A stretch of 64,000 nt of DNA from Ruminococcus sp. AF41-9. Lineage in GTDB: Bacteria; Bacillota; Clostridia; Lachnospirales; Lachnospiraceae. The translations under genes and the position numbers were made by a program. The stretch covers positions 1-64,000 of the forward strand of contig NZ_QUDO01000019.1 of the NCBI RefSeq assembly GCF_003477525.1. The letters run 5' to 3'. The notes below the pieces were generated by a model, which saw only the letters and a list, made by a program, of their open reading frames with translations, made no database searches and was not told where the DNA came from. Positions 19,401 through 29,842 of the stretch are shown one piece after another; the first letter of the stretch is position 1, and each line of letters opens with the position of its first letter.

Positions 19401-20305
19401 TTTCACCCTCTGCTTCTTCTGTTCCTCCACATCCGGCGCCTTCTTCGTACTCAGTCTCGCAAAAGCCGGTTTTCTCAACAATCCCGCCATCTCATTATAT
19501 TCTTTTTTTTCCGCAGCCTCTTTCACTCTCCGGATCAGCAGAAGGTCACTATTCAGTGCTTCCTCATATAAATAAGGACCATCCGCTTCCTCACAGATTC
19601 TTCTCGCCTCCTGCACCAGAAGTTCCGCTTCTTTTAACTCATCCAGCACAGCACTCCAGAGCAGTTTCATCCACTCTGTCTGTCTCAGCTCCTCCAGCGA
19701 TTCCACCCGGTACTCATCCAGACATTTCTCCAGCCACTCCTCCGGAAATGGATTACTCATAGCCATCTCATACAGCTTCTGTATCAGCTCACCCAGCCCC
19801 TCATCCGTTTTTCCGAAGGCAAAACATTCCACAAACTCCTGAAATTTCTCATCTTTCTGCGCATAATATTCTTCCAGCAACGCTTGATCACATCTCCGCG
19901 AAGCAGTTTCAGTTCCCCTTCATCCGCAGTCCGATACCCCGGGTCAAGGCCGATCAGATGAAAATAATTTCTGATCAGATAAGCACAGAAGCCGTCAATC
20001 GTCGTAATCTGCGCCGTATGCAGCAGAGTGGTCTGTCTCTGCAAATGCTCATTATCCGGGTCTTCATACAACGCCTTCTCAATGGCATCCGAAATCCTTT
20101 CCTTCATCTCTCCTGCCGCAGCTCTTGTAAAAGTCATGATCAGAAGCCTGTCAATATCCACCGGATTTTTTTTGTCCGTGATTTTACTCAGAATACGCTC
20201 TACCAGCACCGCTGTTTTACCGGAACCGGCAGCCGCACTGACCAGAATATTTCTGTTTCGCAGGGAAATAACTTCCTGCTGTTCTTTTGTCCATGTAACT
20301 CCCAT
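16480..20305 (-). pseudogene. addA: AddA helicase-nuclease subunit, two frameshifts
   Basis: Three overlapping minus-strand frames rebuild one AddA of about 1275 aa. Frame one has the UvrD-like N-terminus with Walker A (AAAGSGKTAVL) and TFTRAAAGEM. Frame two has Walker B (VLVDEYQDSN) and ends at VGDVKQSIY. Frame three has RLARPELFMEKY onward, motif V/VI (TIHKSKGLEFPVVF, LYVAMTRAKEKL) and the C-terminal PD-(D/E)XK nuclease (ILVDYKTDRVG). One base is missing near 19877 and one near 19010. AddAB processes double-strand breaks for RecA loading. The start overlaps the addB stop (TGAGATG), as in the usual addBA operon. Because addB is intact, sequencing error is a likely cause of the breaks. Confidence 0.85.
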
Positions 20306-20306
20306 C

Positions 20307-23300
20307 TCACTCTACCTCCCTGTCAAAGGCTTTCCACAATTCTTCATCCGAGAAATTCTTCAGTCTGCGAAACTCATATCCCGGAAGCTTCCTGTCAAAT
20401 CCGCATACACTCACATACGGACAGTAGGTACAGGCATTCTTTTTCCCCAGTTCATAAGGGGAAACCTCCGCATCCCCCGCCAGAATAGAACTTCTCAGCT
20501 TCTCAATCTTTGTCCTCACATACCGTCCCAGCACAGCAAACTGCTCACTGCTGGCAACCGAAGAATTTTTCCGGAAACTTCCGTCTTTATTAAATGTCAC
20601 TGGAATCGAACTTAAACTGCTGTCCATTTTCTGTACGATATCCGGGTCTGACTGAACCAGTCCGTTCATTTTCAGCTCTTTCATAATTCCACTGCTGACT
20701 GTTTCCAGATCCGCGTCTATTTTCTCCTGGATCATCGGGTCTTTGATATTATAATAAAATACCCCCGCCGGAACGACCTCTCTGCCTGCATACTTCTTCT
20801 GCTCCACCTGTAAGGCTCCATCCAGATAGATCATTAACTGCAATTGCAGACCATGATAAAGATAAACCAGGTCAAAACTTGTATTTCCGGTCTTATAATC
20901 AATTACCTTCACATAAACCTTATTCTGATCCGGATCTTCCATCGCATCCACACGGTCAATCCTGCCGCCGCCAAAAGTGACTTCAAACCCTTCCGGCTGA
21001 AATTCTCCCTGTTCCAGTTGTTTCTGTAATGCCCAGACCGTTCTTCGCAGAATCCTTCTGGTACGTTCGATCATATATTCATTTCTGGCACTGCTTTTCA
21101 GAACCGTATTTCCGTAATCCGCAACGATCTCATCCAGACATTCATCTGCGATCATTTCCCTCTGCTCTCTGGTCAGTTCTTTCCAGTTCAGTCCTTTTTT
21201 TCGTACTTCCTCTGCAAAATTTTCCAGAGCCCGGTGCATGACATTTCCCATATCCATAGCTTTAAATTCATACTCCACACGCTCCGTCAGCTTCATCCCA
21301 TACTGAAGAAAATGCGCAAATGCACAGGCAGCAAAATGCTCCAGCCTGGTCGCACTGTAAGGAGAAACCTCCCCATAAAGCGCACCTGCAACACTCTGGC
21401 TGATTACATCCTGCGGTTTTCTTAAGAAGGCTGACTGTACCAGTTTCTGTACTGTATCTTTATAATCTGCATTTTTCAGATACCAGCTATAAAGTTCACC
21501 AAACACTTCGTCCACCTGCTCCAGAGTCTCGTATTCCCTGCTGGTTTCCCTTGCCAGTTTTTCCAGAAAAAGTTTCAGCCCTGCTTCCGGATTCTCCGGA
21601 TAAACTCCGTCCTCGCCTTCCTGCACCCGCACAATCTCCAGTTTCGGATACAAAGCCCGGATACTTCCGATCAGATACGCCGGACTGATCCCTTCTCCCT
21701 TCGCATTGGTATCACTGAAAGAAAGAACCAGCTTTTCCCTAGGTTTCGTCAGATTCAGATACAGATAGAATCTCTGCATATTCATCAGCTCTTTGGGACC
21801 TGGTGCCAGTTCCACACCCTGATCTTTAAAAAAGTCCCTGTCAAGCTCCGACAGAATCCCTCCGGTCTGTGTATTCTTCGGAATATTTCCTTCATTCACT
21901 CCTACGAAAAACAGAGCTTTGATATCCTTTAAACGGGATCTTTCCATATCTCCCACCATAACCTGGTCGATACTTGGCGGAATCAGAGCCACTTTTGCCT
22001 GAGACAGTCCGGTCTCCAGCAACTGTCTGAACTCCTGCCTGCTCACGGTTTCATTGCCGAGAATTTCCACCATCTTGTCCAGAAGGTCCATCACGATTCC
22101 ATAAATCTGGTTATATTCCTTCTCCATGGCCTTTTCCCCAAGCTCTGCAAACTTCTTTTCCTGTACTTTTAGTTTCTGCCATACCTGACTCTTTACAATA
22201 AAATCATACAGAATCCTGCAATATTCTTCCACAGTCCTTTTCCCGGAACCAAATCCCTGTGCAAGCCCTCGCACTTCTTCCGCAAACACTTCTCTGATCT
22301 CATTCAGCTCCTGGATCTGATCCGGCTCCATCCCTCTGTAAATACGAACCCATTTCTCTGACCACTTTTTATATCCACGAATCCCCAGTGCCAGCACATA
22401 ATTCTCCAGTTTATCTGCCTGCTCTCTTGTCACCTCTGACATTCCGCAGCGCAGATACCGGAATACGCTCTCATATGGAAAGCCCTGCACTGCCATCTCC
22501 ATGGCAGCCCTCAGATACTCCACAAACGGATTCATCAGCACAGAATGCTTCTCATCAATAAAATACGGAATCTTCGCCTCTTCAAAGACCTGCACCGCAA
22601 GTCTTCCATACTCTTCCAGATTCCCTGTGATCACCGCCATCTCCCCATAGCGGTATCCTTTTGTCCTCACCATCTCTGCCATTCTTCTTGCCGTCTCCCG
22701 CATTTCAGCCAGAGGCGAAGCCGCCGCAAACATCTCTGTTTCCTGACTGTTTCCCGGATAAACAGCCTTTCTGTAACGAAAAAGATTTTTCTCCAGAAAC
22801 TGTAATCCCGGAGCCTGTGCAAACCTTGATTTTCCGGAAGGTTTCAGATAAACCGGTTCATCCAGATCTTTTGTCAGTTCCGCCAGTGTGCGGATCATCT
22901 TTTTACTCATATAAAAAAGCTGATGTGGTTTTCCCGGAGCAAACGCATCCTCCCGTTCATCCATAGTCACGGTAACAGAAATCTTACGCGCAATGATCAG
23001 AAGTTCCCGGATCACATTGATCTGAATCGGCGTAAAACCGGTAAATCCGTCAAACACAAACTCCGCACCTTTCAATTTCCGCGAAAATGGAAGTACTTTT
23101 AACAGGACATCCATCACTTCTTCCCCTGTCATATACCGATCCTTCAGAAATCCCGAAAAAGCCTCATACAGCACACTCACATCCTGAAGTTTCATCTCCA
23201 GAAGTCCCTGTTCCTTTGCCTGTTCTTTCATTTCTTCCAGATCTTCTTCCCTGATATCATACTGCATAAACTCCGATAAAAGGGACTTCACCTCATCCAG

Positions 23301-23654
23301 ATATCCCGGCTTGTTCATCTGGCTTCCCAGATAAGGAAGTTCTTTTTTATGCTGCTGAACCATCTTCTGAAGCACCATACTCTTTCCCGTATCCTCCAGA
23401 ATCTTCCGGTTATCCCCTCCTGTTTCCTCAAACACACGATAAGCCAGACGCTCAAAACTCAGAATATCAATATTTAAAATTCCCTTTCCCGGGTGCATTT
23501 CCACCAGTGTTTTTTGCGTCTGCATGGTAAACTGCTCCGGCACGATCACATAATAATTTCTCTGTGGATGCATCAGCGACTCCTGAATCACTCTCTCATA
23601 TGCAAAATAAGACTTCCCCGCACCCGAACTTCCGATAATAAACTGCAACGACAT
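20307..23654 (-). CDS. addB: AddB helicase-nuclease subunit
   Basis: 1115 aa, the usual AddB length. N-terminal Walker A (GSSGAGKS at residues 8-15) follows the start. The middle has the inactivated helicase-like domains (IPPSIDQVMVGDMERSR, VGVNEGNIP). The C-terminus is a RecB-like nuclease with VIDYKTG. The four iron-sulfur cysteines are a single one in the FAACAFAHFL region plus CTYCPYVSVC near the end, which staple the nuclease domain. It pairs with AddA, encoded next with an overlapping start, and recognises recombination hotspots during break repair. There is no frameshift, in contrast to addA. Confidence 0.93.
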   Translation of the reverse strand: MSLQFIIGSSGAGKSYFAYERVIQESLMHPQRNYYVIVPEQFTMQTQKTLVEMHPGKGILNIDILSFERLAYRVFEETGGDNRKILEDTGKSMVLQKMVQQHKKELPYLGSQMNKPGYLDEVKSLLSEFMQYDIREEDLEEMKEQAKEQGLLEMKLQDVSVLYEAFSGFLKDRYMTGEEVMDVLLKVLPFSRKLKGAEFVFDGFTGFTPIQINVIRELLIIARKISVTVTMDEREDAFAPGKPHQLFYMSKKMIRTLAELTKDLDEPVYLKPSGKSRFAQAPGLQFLEKNLFRYRKAVYPGNSQETEMFAAASPLAEMRETARRMAEMVRTKGYRYGEMAVITGNLEEYGRLAVQVFEEAKIPYFIDEKHSVLMNPFVEYLRAAMEMAVQGFPYESVFRYLRCGMSEVTREQADKLENYVLALGIRGYKKWSEKWVRIYRGMEPDQIQELNEIREVFAEEVRGLAQGFGSGKRTVEEYCRILYDFIVKSQVWQKLKVQEKKFAELGEKAMEKEYNQIYGIVMDLLDKMVEILGNETVSRQEFRQLLETGLSQAKVALIPPSIDQVMVGDMERSRLKDIKALFFVGVNEGNIPKNTQTGGILSELDRDFFKDQGVELAPGPKELMNMQRFYLYLNLTKPREKLVLSFSDTNAKGEGISPAYLIGSIRALYPKLEIVRVQEGEDGVYPENPEAGLKLFLEKLARETSREYETLEQVDEVFGELYSWYLKNADYKDTVQKLVQSAFLRKPQDVISQSVAGALYGEVSPYSATRLEHFAACAFAHFLQYGMKLTERVEYEFKAMDMGNVMHRALENFAEEVRKKGLNWKELTREQREMIADECLDEIVADYGNTVLKSSARNEYMIERTRRILRRTVWALQKQLEQGEFQPEGFEVTFGGGRIDRVDAMEDPDQNKVYVKVIDYKTGNTSFDLVYLYHGLQLQLMIYLDGALQVEQKKYAGREVVPAGVFYYNIKDPMIQEKIDADLETVSSGIMKELKMNGLVQSDPDIVQKMDSSLSSIPVTFNKDGSFRKNSSVASSEQFAVLGRYVRTKIEKLRSSILAGDAEVSPYELGKKNACTYCPYVSVCGFDRKLPGYEFRRLKNFSDEELWKAFDREVE

Positions 23655-23807
23655 TTCTCTTTACCAGCTCCTTTCCACCTCTGTATCAATTCCGTACAAT
23701 ACTGTTTCTTTCATTCATTTGTTGTCTTTTCCTCTGGATAAAAGTATATCATAAATTCCCCTGTCCTTTAATAAAATATACAAAACAAATCAGGAGGCGC
23801 ACCTACC

Positions 23808-24245
23808 ATGAGTTCCAAAACCAAAATCATCGTCTTACATATGAAGGAAGTCGTCTACACGGCTGTTTTCCTTCTCCTTGCCATTATCCTTGGCATTGTA
23901 CTTTTCTTTATGTTTGGACCCGGACAGAAAAAAAATTCTGCTGACAGTCCCCAGAGCCGTTACAAACCCGGTGTCTACACTTCCTCCATCGAACTCAACG
24001 ACAATACCTTCGATCTGGAAGTAACCGTAACCTCTGACCGCATCCAGTCCATCCGTCTGGTAAACCTCAGCGAAAGCACCTCCGCCATGTTTCCTCTCAT
24101 GGAACCAGCCCTCGAATCCCTTTCCAGCCAGATCTATTCCACACAATCCCTGGAAAGCATCCAGTACCCCGACGACCAGAAATACACCTCCATGGTACTG
24201 CTCAATGCCATCGAAACAGCATTGAAAAAAGCGGAGAACACCTGA
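23808..24245 (+). CDS. membrane-anchored protein with FMN-binding-like domain
   Basis: 145 aa with AGGAGG 12 bases before the ATG. A single N-terminal transmembrane helix (VVYTAVFLLLAIILGIVLFFMFG) is followed by an external domain whose pattern YKPGVYTSSIEL, FDLEVTVTSDRIQSIRLVNL and a C-terminal helix resembles the FMN_bind fold of RnfG/NqrC-like proteins, though no threonine flavinylation motif is clear. It is divergent from addB and ends in a strong terminator, so it is a single-gene unit. The function is unknown. Confidence 0.7.
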   Translation: MSSKTKIIVLHMKEVVYTAVFLLLAIILGIVLFFMFGPGQKKNSADSPQSRYKPGVYTSSIELNDNTFDLEVTVTSDRIQSIRLVNLSESTSAMFPLMEPALESLSSQIYSTQSLESIQYPDDQKYTSMVLLNAIETALKKAENT

Positions 24246-24262
24246 CCTGTTCTCCGCTTTTT
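24231..24262 (+). terminator. rho-independent terminator
   Basis: GCGGAGAACA pairs perfectly with TGTTCTCCGC across a 7-base loop and is followed by TTTTTCTGTT. The left arm is inside the last codons of the preceding gene. Confidence 0.9.
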
Positions 24263-24347
24263 CTGTTCTTATTTACGATATCTGTTCTGTCTCACAGATA
24301 TCCACTTCACTGATCTCACAATTTCCAAATATTCAAAATCCGCAGAT

Positions 24348-26261
24348 TTACTGCATCTTCTCCAACTGTTCCAGCCACACTCTCGCACTGGCATCACTCG
24401 GCATTCTCAGATCTCCCCTCGGAGAAACTGCAACACTTCCCACCTTAGGGCCATCCGGCAGACAGGAACGCTTGAACTGCTGTGCAAAAAATCTCCAGTA
24501 GAATGTTCTCAGCCACTTAAAGATCGTCTCTTTATCATAAGTTCCCTCAAACGTCTCACACGCCAGTCTGTAAATCTTCTCCGGCTCAAACTCTGCACGG
24601 AGCATATAATACAGATAAAAATCATGTAGCTCATACGGACCCACAAGGTCTTCCGTCTTCTGTGCAATCTTACCATCCTTAGGCGGCAGAAGCTCCGGAC
24701 TTACCGGTGTATCCAGAATATCCAGAAGCACCTCTGTCAGCTTCTCATCCCCACAGGTATCCGCATAATAACGAACCAGATGACGAACCAGTGTCTTCGG
24801 TACAGACGCATTTACCCCATACATGGACATGTGATCACCATTATAGGTTGCCCATCCAAGCGCAAGTTCCGACAGATCACCGGTACCCACCAGAATGGAG
24901 CCATCCTGATTTGCACTGTCCATAAGGATCTGCGTCCTCTCTCTCGCCTGACTGTTCTCATAAGTGACATCATGCACTTCCGGGTCATGATTAATATCAC
25001 GGAAATGCACATTTACTGCTTCCTTAATATTAATCTCACTCAACGTTGCCCCCAGACACTCACTCAGCTTGCAGGCATTCTGATAGGTTCTGTCTGTCGT
25101 TCCGAAACATGGCATGGTAATACAGTGGATATCCTTCCTGTCTGCACCGGACAGATCAAACGCTCTCGCGATCACCAGAAGCGCCAGCGTAGAATCCAGG
25201 CCACCGGAAAGACCAACCGTAGCCTTATGACAGTGAATATGATCCATACGCTTCTTCAGACCCATTGCCTGAATATTCAGGATTTCATCACAGCGCATAT
25301 CTCTTTCCTCTTTTCTGGAAGGTACAAACGGATACTGCGGATATTTTCTGGTAAGCTTTGTCTCTTCCACATTCAGATGGAAATGCACTTTGAGATGATC
25401 ACTGTCATCTGCCGGCTGATAAGTCGTCAGTCTGCGTCTCTCATCATTGAGCCTCTGCACATCAATCTCACTGCATACAATTCCATTCTCAAAACGTTTA
25501 CCCTCTGCAAGGATCACGCCATTCTCCGCGATCATATTCTGTCCACCGAATACCAGATCCTGTGTGGACTCCCCTTCTCCTGCATTGGCATACACATACG
25601 CACACACCAGACGGGCAGACTGTCCGGAAACCAGATCCCTGCGGTAACTGTCCTTACCAACCATCTCATTGCTCGCAGACAGATTCACGATCAGATTCGC
25701 CCCTGCCTGTGCATGAAGAACACTCGGAGGCAAAGTCACCCACAGATCCTCACAGATCTCCGCTGCTGCCACCAGCTCCGGCTCCTCCTCACATACAAAC
25801 AGCAAATCCGTACCAAACGGAACTCTTTTTCCTTTAATGTCCATATACTCCAGACATCCAAGCCCGGATACGAAATGGCGCTGCTCATAAAACTCACCAT
25901 AGTTTGGAAGATAAGCCTTCGGAACCAGACCAATGATCTCACCTCTGTTCAGAACTGCTGCCACATTATATAACTTCCCATGATTTCTCACCGGCACACC
26001 CACAAAGATCAGCGCATCCACATCCGCAGTCTCTCCTGCGATCCTCAGCAAAGTCTCCCACGCACTGTCCAGCAGACGTCTCTGCAAAAATAAATCCTGA
26101 CAGGTATACCCCGTAATACAAAGCTCCGGAAAAACCATCACCTTCGCACGTTCCCTTTCCATCTCATGGATCAGTCTGATAATTTCATTTCCATTGGCAT
26201 TACAGTCTGCAACTGTGATATACGGTGTTGCGGCTGCTGTTTTAATATAACCGTGTCTCAT
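24348..26261 (-). CDS. nadE: glutamine-dependent NAD+ synthetase
   Basis: 637 aa. The N-terminal half is a nitrilase-type glutaminase with Glu (VFPELCITGYTC), Lys (GLVPKAYLPNYGEFYE) and nucleophile Cys (AAEICEDLWV). The C-terminal half is the ATP-pyrophosphatase NAD synthase with the PP-loop SGGLDSTLAL and downstream GTGDLSELALGW. It amidates nicotinic acid adenine dinucleotide to NAD+ using ammonia channelled from glutamine. The length matches the bacterial two-domain form. It is a single gene on the minus strand; 26262-26406 downstream of its start shows no further gene. Confidence 0.95.
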   Translation of the reverse strand: MRHGYIKTAAATPYITVADCNANGNEIIRLIHEMERERAKVMVFPELCITGYTCQDLFLQRRLLDSAWETLLRIAGETADVDALIFVGVPVRNHGKLYNVAAVLNRGEIIGLVPKAYLPNYGEFYEQRHFVSGLGCLEYMDIKGKRVPFGTDLLFVCEEEPELVAAAEICEDLWVTLPPSVLHAQAGANLIVNLSASNEMVGKDSYRRDLVSGQSARLVCAYVYANAGEGESTQDLVFGGQNMIAENGVILAEGKRFENGIVCSEIDVQRLNDERRRLTTYQPADDSDHLKVHFHLNVEETKLTRKYPQYPFVPSRKEERDMRCDEILNIQAMGLKKRMDHIHCHKATVGLSGGLDSTLALLVIARAFDLSGADRKDIHCITMPCFGTTDRTYQNACKLSECLGATLSEINIKEAVNVHFRDINHDPEVHDVTYENSQARERTQILMDSANQDGSILVGTGDLSELALGWATYNGDHMSMYGVNASVPKTLVRHLVRYYADTCGDEKLTEVLLDILDTPVSPELLPPKDGKIAQKTEDLVGPYELHDFYLYYMLRAEFEPEKIYRLACETFEGTYDKETIFKWLRTFYWRFFAQQFKRSCLPDGPKVGSVAVSPRGDLRMPSDASARVWLEQLEKMQ

Positions 26262-26406
26262 TTTCTACCCCTTTTTCCTGTTCCTGCTTCACATCAGCGT
26301 CCTGTAACCTTTCAGGGTACTCTCCGCTTTCATTACCAATTTCGCCTTCTATTTCCATCCATACACGGCATAAATCTCCACAGGATACAATTAATTCATA
26401 AAATTT

Positions 26407-27282
26407 TTATTTACACTTTCTCAGAATCTCTTTTAATTCTTCCACTGTAAATTCATAATTATGATTACAGAAATGACAGTTCAGCTCAATCGGCTTTCCT
26501 TCCTGGATCATTTCATTTAATTCTTTTCTTCCAATACTGATCAGGCTTTTTCAACTCTCTCTCTGCTGCAGTTACAGTAAAACTTTGTCGGAATCTTCTC
26601 ATTAATCTCCACATCAAAACCTTCCAGCACTTTATCCAGCAGACTCTCCGGAGTATGACCTTCTTCCAGCAGATTGGTAACAGAAGTAATCTTCTGCACA
26701 TTTTCCTCCAGTTTCGCAATCGTACTTTCTTCTGCAAAAGGCATAAGCTGCACAATAAATCCCCCAGCCTGACGCACAGTATTGTCCTTATTCATCAGCA
26801 CACCCAGACCAACTGCAGACGGAACCTGCTCACTTGTCGCAAAATAATAAGTCAGGTCTTCTGCAATCTCACTTGTCTGAAGCGCAACCTGACCAACATA
26901 CGGCTCCTTCAGTCCCATGTCCTTAATTACATTCATAAAACCAATTCCGACAGCACCTGCAACATCCAGTTTGCCCTTACTGTTCGCCGGAATACATACA
27001 TTCGGATTTCCGACATAACCCTTCACTCTTCCTTTGGAATCTGCCGTTACCGTGATTCCCTCCAGCGGACCACCTGCCTTGATCTGAAGAGTCAGAATAT
27101 CCTTCTCCCCCTTCATCATGGTACCCATCATGGCACCTGCGTAAGCAGACGTCCAGTGCCGCGGTAGCCACCGGACTGGTATTATGATCCTGTCTCGCTG
27201 TCTCTACAGTTTCTGTCGTAACTGCCGCAAATGCACGAATCTGATCATTTGCCGCAATCGCTCTTACAATATAATCACTCAT
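26407..27282 (-). pseudogene. hslO: Hsp33 redox chaperone, three single-base losses
   Basis: The restored protein is about 292 aa, the normal Hsp33 length. The N-terminus (MSDYIVRAIAANDQIRAFAAVTTE...ARQDHNTSPVATAAL) is in one frame, the core (MMGTMMKGEKDILTLQIKAGGPL to NEKIPTKFYCNCSRERVEKA) in a second and the end (LISIGRKELNEMIQEGKPIE LNCHFCNHNYEF) in a third. The zinc cysteines CNC and CHFC of the redox switch are all present once frames are joined. Two bases are missing around 27140-27155 and one near 26548. The chaperone is activated by oxidation to hold unfolding proteins. The pattern points to sequence error rather than gene death. Confidence 0.85.
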
Positions 27283-27402
27283 TTAATTCTCTCCTGTCTC
27301 ATTTTTCTGTATCATTTTTTATATCATTTTTTTGTATCATCCAAAAGAATAAAAACATTCTCCTCACAGTACATCAGACGAATCCTGTGCACCTCTCACT
27401 GC

Positions 27403-28215
27403 TTATTCTTCACTCTTCTTTTCTGCTCTCTCCGGAATAATTCCGTGATAATCATTCTCCGCACTCTTTCCATGCTCTCTTACAATGAAGGTCAGGCGTT
27501 CGCTGTTCTCATCTCCCGGATTACGGGTGTAGGCATCATAAACTGCCACCAGTTCCATTCCCGCCTTCTCAATCATTCCTTTGATCACATCCAGTGGATA
27601 GGCTCTCTGCACATGCTCTTCCTCACATTTCTCATACAGCCCGTCCTCTCTTGGCAGAAACAACGCCAGTTCATAAACATTCAGTCCATTTTCCACGTCA
27701 TAACTGTTTTCCCAGATAAAACTTCCGTCCTCTCTGTCCTCAGCGATCGTAGTATCCCCGATCACATCACGATACTTATGAACCGTATTCATGTCAAAAA
27801 TAAAAAGACCGCCCGGGTCCAGATAATTATTGACCAGAGCAAAGACATATTCCAGATCTTCCTCATCTGTCAGATAATTCATGCTGTCACAGACACTGAT
27901 CACAGCACGAACCGTACCATAAAGTTCAAAATCCTGCATATCCTGCAGCAGATACAGAATATCATGTCCGGATTCCGCACGCTTCTCCATTGCCTCTGCA
28001 AGCATTTCCTCAGAATTATCAATTCCGATCATATCATATCCCGCATCCGCAAGCATCTCTGTGACCGTTCCCGTCCCACATCCAAGTTCCAGAACCAGAC
28101 CATCCTCGATCTGCTCCTGTTTCAGTGTTTCTATAATATAGTCTGCCCATTTCCGATAATTTACATTATCCTGAAACATATCATAAACTCTGGCAAATTT
28201 TCCATATGATTCCAT
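27403..28215 (-). CDS. class I SAM-dependent methyltransferase
   Basis: 270 aa. Rossmann-type SAM site with motif I LELGCGTGTVTEMLADAGY, acidic end of strand 2 in IGIDNSEEML, DMQDFELYG and then VISVCDSMNYL. The body matches small-molecule methyltransferases of the Methyltransf_25 type (FDMNTVHKYRDVIGD, Y/F-rich acceptor half). The C-terminal 20 residues are charged. The substrate cannot be told. It lies upstream of hslO on the same strand with a 120-base gap, so a shared transcript is possible. Confidence 0.85.
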   Translation of the reverse strand: MESYGKFARVYDMFQDNVNYRKWADYIIETLKQEQIEDGLVLELGCGTGTVTEMLADAGYDMIGIDNSEEMLAEAMEKRAESGHDILYLLQDMQDFELYGTVRAVISVCDSMNYLTDEEDLEYVFALVNNYLDPGGLFIFDMNTVHKYRDVIGDTTIAEDREDGSFIWENSYDVENGLNVYELALFLPREDGLYEKCEEEHVQRAYPLDVIKGMIEKAGMELVAVYDAYTRNPGDENSERLTFIVREHGKSAENDYHGIIPERAEKKSEE

Positions 28216-28283
28216 TTCTTTTCCTCATAATTCCTATCATAGTTTCCCGTCTATCATACCATAAACTACGCCGTCATGTAAAT

Positions 28284-28323
28284 ATGAAGAAAAAGACGAC
28301 CGCACACACGCAGCCGCCTTTTC
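28284..28323 (-). terminator. rho-independent terminator after the lipoprotein gene
   Basis: On the minus strand AAGGCGGCTGC and GCGGTCGTCTT pair with several G-U pairs across GTGTGT and run into TTTTTCTTC. It serves the lipoprotein gene that ends at 28376. Confidence 0.65.
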
Positions 28324-28375
28324 TTATCTATTCTTATTTTACTGCTTTATTTCATCTGAACCATCCGACCCCAAA

Positions 28376-29617
28376 TCAGTCCTGATTCTTCGGCATATAC
28401 CGAACATAAGCCGGTTCTCCATGATAATAATAGTCTACTCCATTCTCATCGTAAACATCTTCCCCGTTTGCGAAATCATAAGTATTTCCATCATCATCAT
28501 ACCAGGTTCCATCCCCATTCGGATAAATAACCAGCGGATATCCGTCAGAGTTTCTGTAAATGGTTCTTGTCTGATCTGTATCATAATCCGGATCATCTGT
28601 ACCTACCGGAGTACCATCTGCAAAATATCCATTTGAAGAACCATCATCATAATCATAAGAACCGTCAGCACTGTAGTTGTTGTCCGAAGAAGAATCATAA
28701 GAAGTATCTGAAGAAGAATCATAAGAATAATCCCCGTCAGAAGAACCACTGTAAGAACTGTCTCCGGAATAAGAACCATCTGAGCTGCCACTGTAGGAAG
28801 TATCACTGTTTCCTGAAGAAGAGCTGTCAGAAGATGTTCCATCACTGCCAGCAGTTCCGGTTATATCGCTGTTTCCACTCGCATCCGTTGTTCCGGATGC
28901 ATCTGTTGTTCCTGTTGTATCGGTTGTTGTACCATCAGAAGAAGTTCCTGTTGTACTTGTCTTTCCGGTTGCCGCTGCCTTCAGCACAGAATCTCCGGAA
29001 ATCTTAAAGGAATCTACAGATGTCTTCACTTTTGCAAGCGCATCGTCTGTCTTAACAGAACCAGCCACACTGTAGAACTCTGAGGTATTATCTGTAATAT
29101 ATTTATTTACAACATAAGCGTACTCACTCTTATCATTCAGATAATGCACGGTATAGCTGTATACATTAATTCCGCTTACTTCCTCTGCCTTATAATCCTG
29201 AATCTCAAAATCTGTTCCCTCTTCCAGATTATCAGCCTTCTCCAGAGCAACTGCTGTATCCTGAGAACTTGGAATGATCGCTACGGACATTGCCTCATCT
29301 CCGCTTCCATGAAGAATGAGAAGTTTGCCCTGTTTCGGAGACTCAAAACTTACCATATCATCAGAGTCAGATTTATTTTCCCAGGTAGCATCCGGTAATT
29401 TGATGGATACTGCTTTATTTTTGGATGTATAAGTTGTATTCTGCGCATTAGCCGGTGCCTGAGTCGGTGTCGGCGTAGCAGCCTTTGTCGGTTCCGGAGT
29501 CGGTGTTACCTGTACAACTGTGGAGTCATCCTTTCCCCCGCCAAAGTTACATGCTGTCATTGCACTTGATAACACAACTGTGATGGCTAATAGCATTAGT
29601 ACTTTTTTATTCTTCAT
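28376..29617 (-). CDS. secreted lipoprotein with low-complexity Ser/Tyr/Asp domain
   Basis: 413 aa. A lipoprotein signal (MKNKKVLMLLAITVVLSS, lipobox MTAC with Cys 23) is followed by a Thr/Pro-rich linker (TPTPEPTKAATPTPTQAP), then a folded domain of about 150 residues resembling the clostridial DUF-type domain found in surface lipoproteins (ISIKLPDATWENKSD...AKVKTSVDSFKI). A low-complexity stretch of about 110 residues rich in Ser, Gly, Asp and Tyr (SSGNSDTSYSGSSDG and variants) comes next, and the end has NSDGYPLVIYPNGDGTWYDD motifs. It sits on the outer face of the membrane; the function is unknown. Confidence 0.85.
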   Translation of the reverse strand: MKNKKVLMLLAITVVLSSAMTACNFGGGKDDSTVVQVTPTPEPTKAATPTPTQAPANAQNTTYTSKNKAVSIKLPDATWENKSDSDDMVSFESPKQGKLLILHGSGDEAMSVAIIPSSQDTAVALEKADNLEEGTDFEIQDYKAEEVSGINVYSYTVHYLNDKSEYAYVVNKYITDNTSEFYSVAGSVKTDDALAKVKTSVDSFKISGDSVLKAAATGKTSTTGTSSDGTTTDTTGTTDASGTTDASGNSDITGTAGSDGTSSDSSSSGNSDTSYSGSSDGSYSGDSSYSGSSDGDYSYDSSSDTSYDSSSDNNYSADGSYDYDDGSSNGYFADGTPVGTDDPDYDTDQTRTIYRNSDGYPLVIYPNGDGTWYDDDGNTYDFANGEDVYDENGVDYYYHGEPAYVRYMPKNQD

Positions 29618-29842
29618 AAATATCCTCCTTAGAATGATATCTGCTATAATTAATATTCTGCCTTATTTCATCAGACGGTTCCAGACATCCGCCTGCTATT
29701 TCCGTATCGCTCTGTATATTTTACATTTTTATTACAGGGATGTCAATGTCATTTCAGTCAGTTTCATGTTAACAAAAACGATTTTTGTTCTGTAACTGTC
29801 AGATTACCCGGTTCCTGTTCCTTATCCAATCATTCTCCCTGA

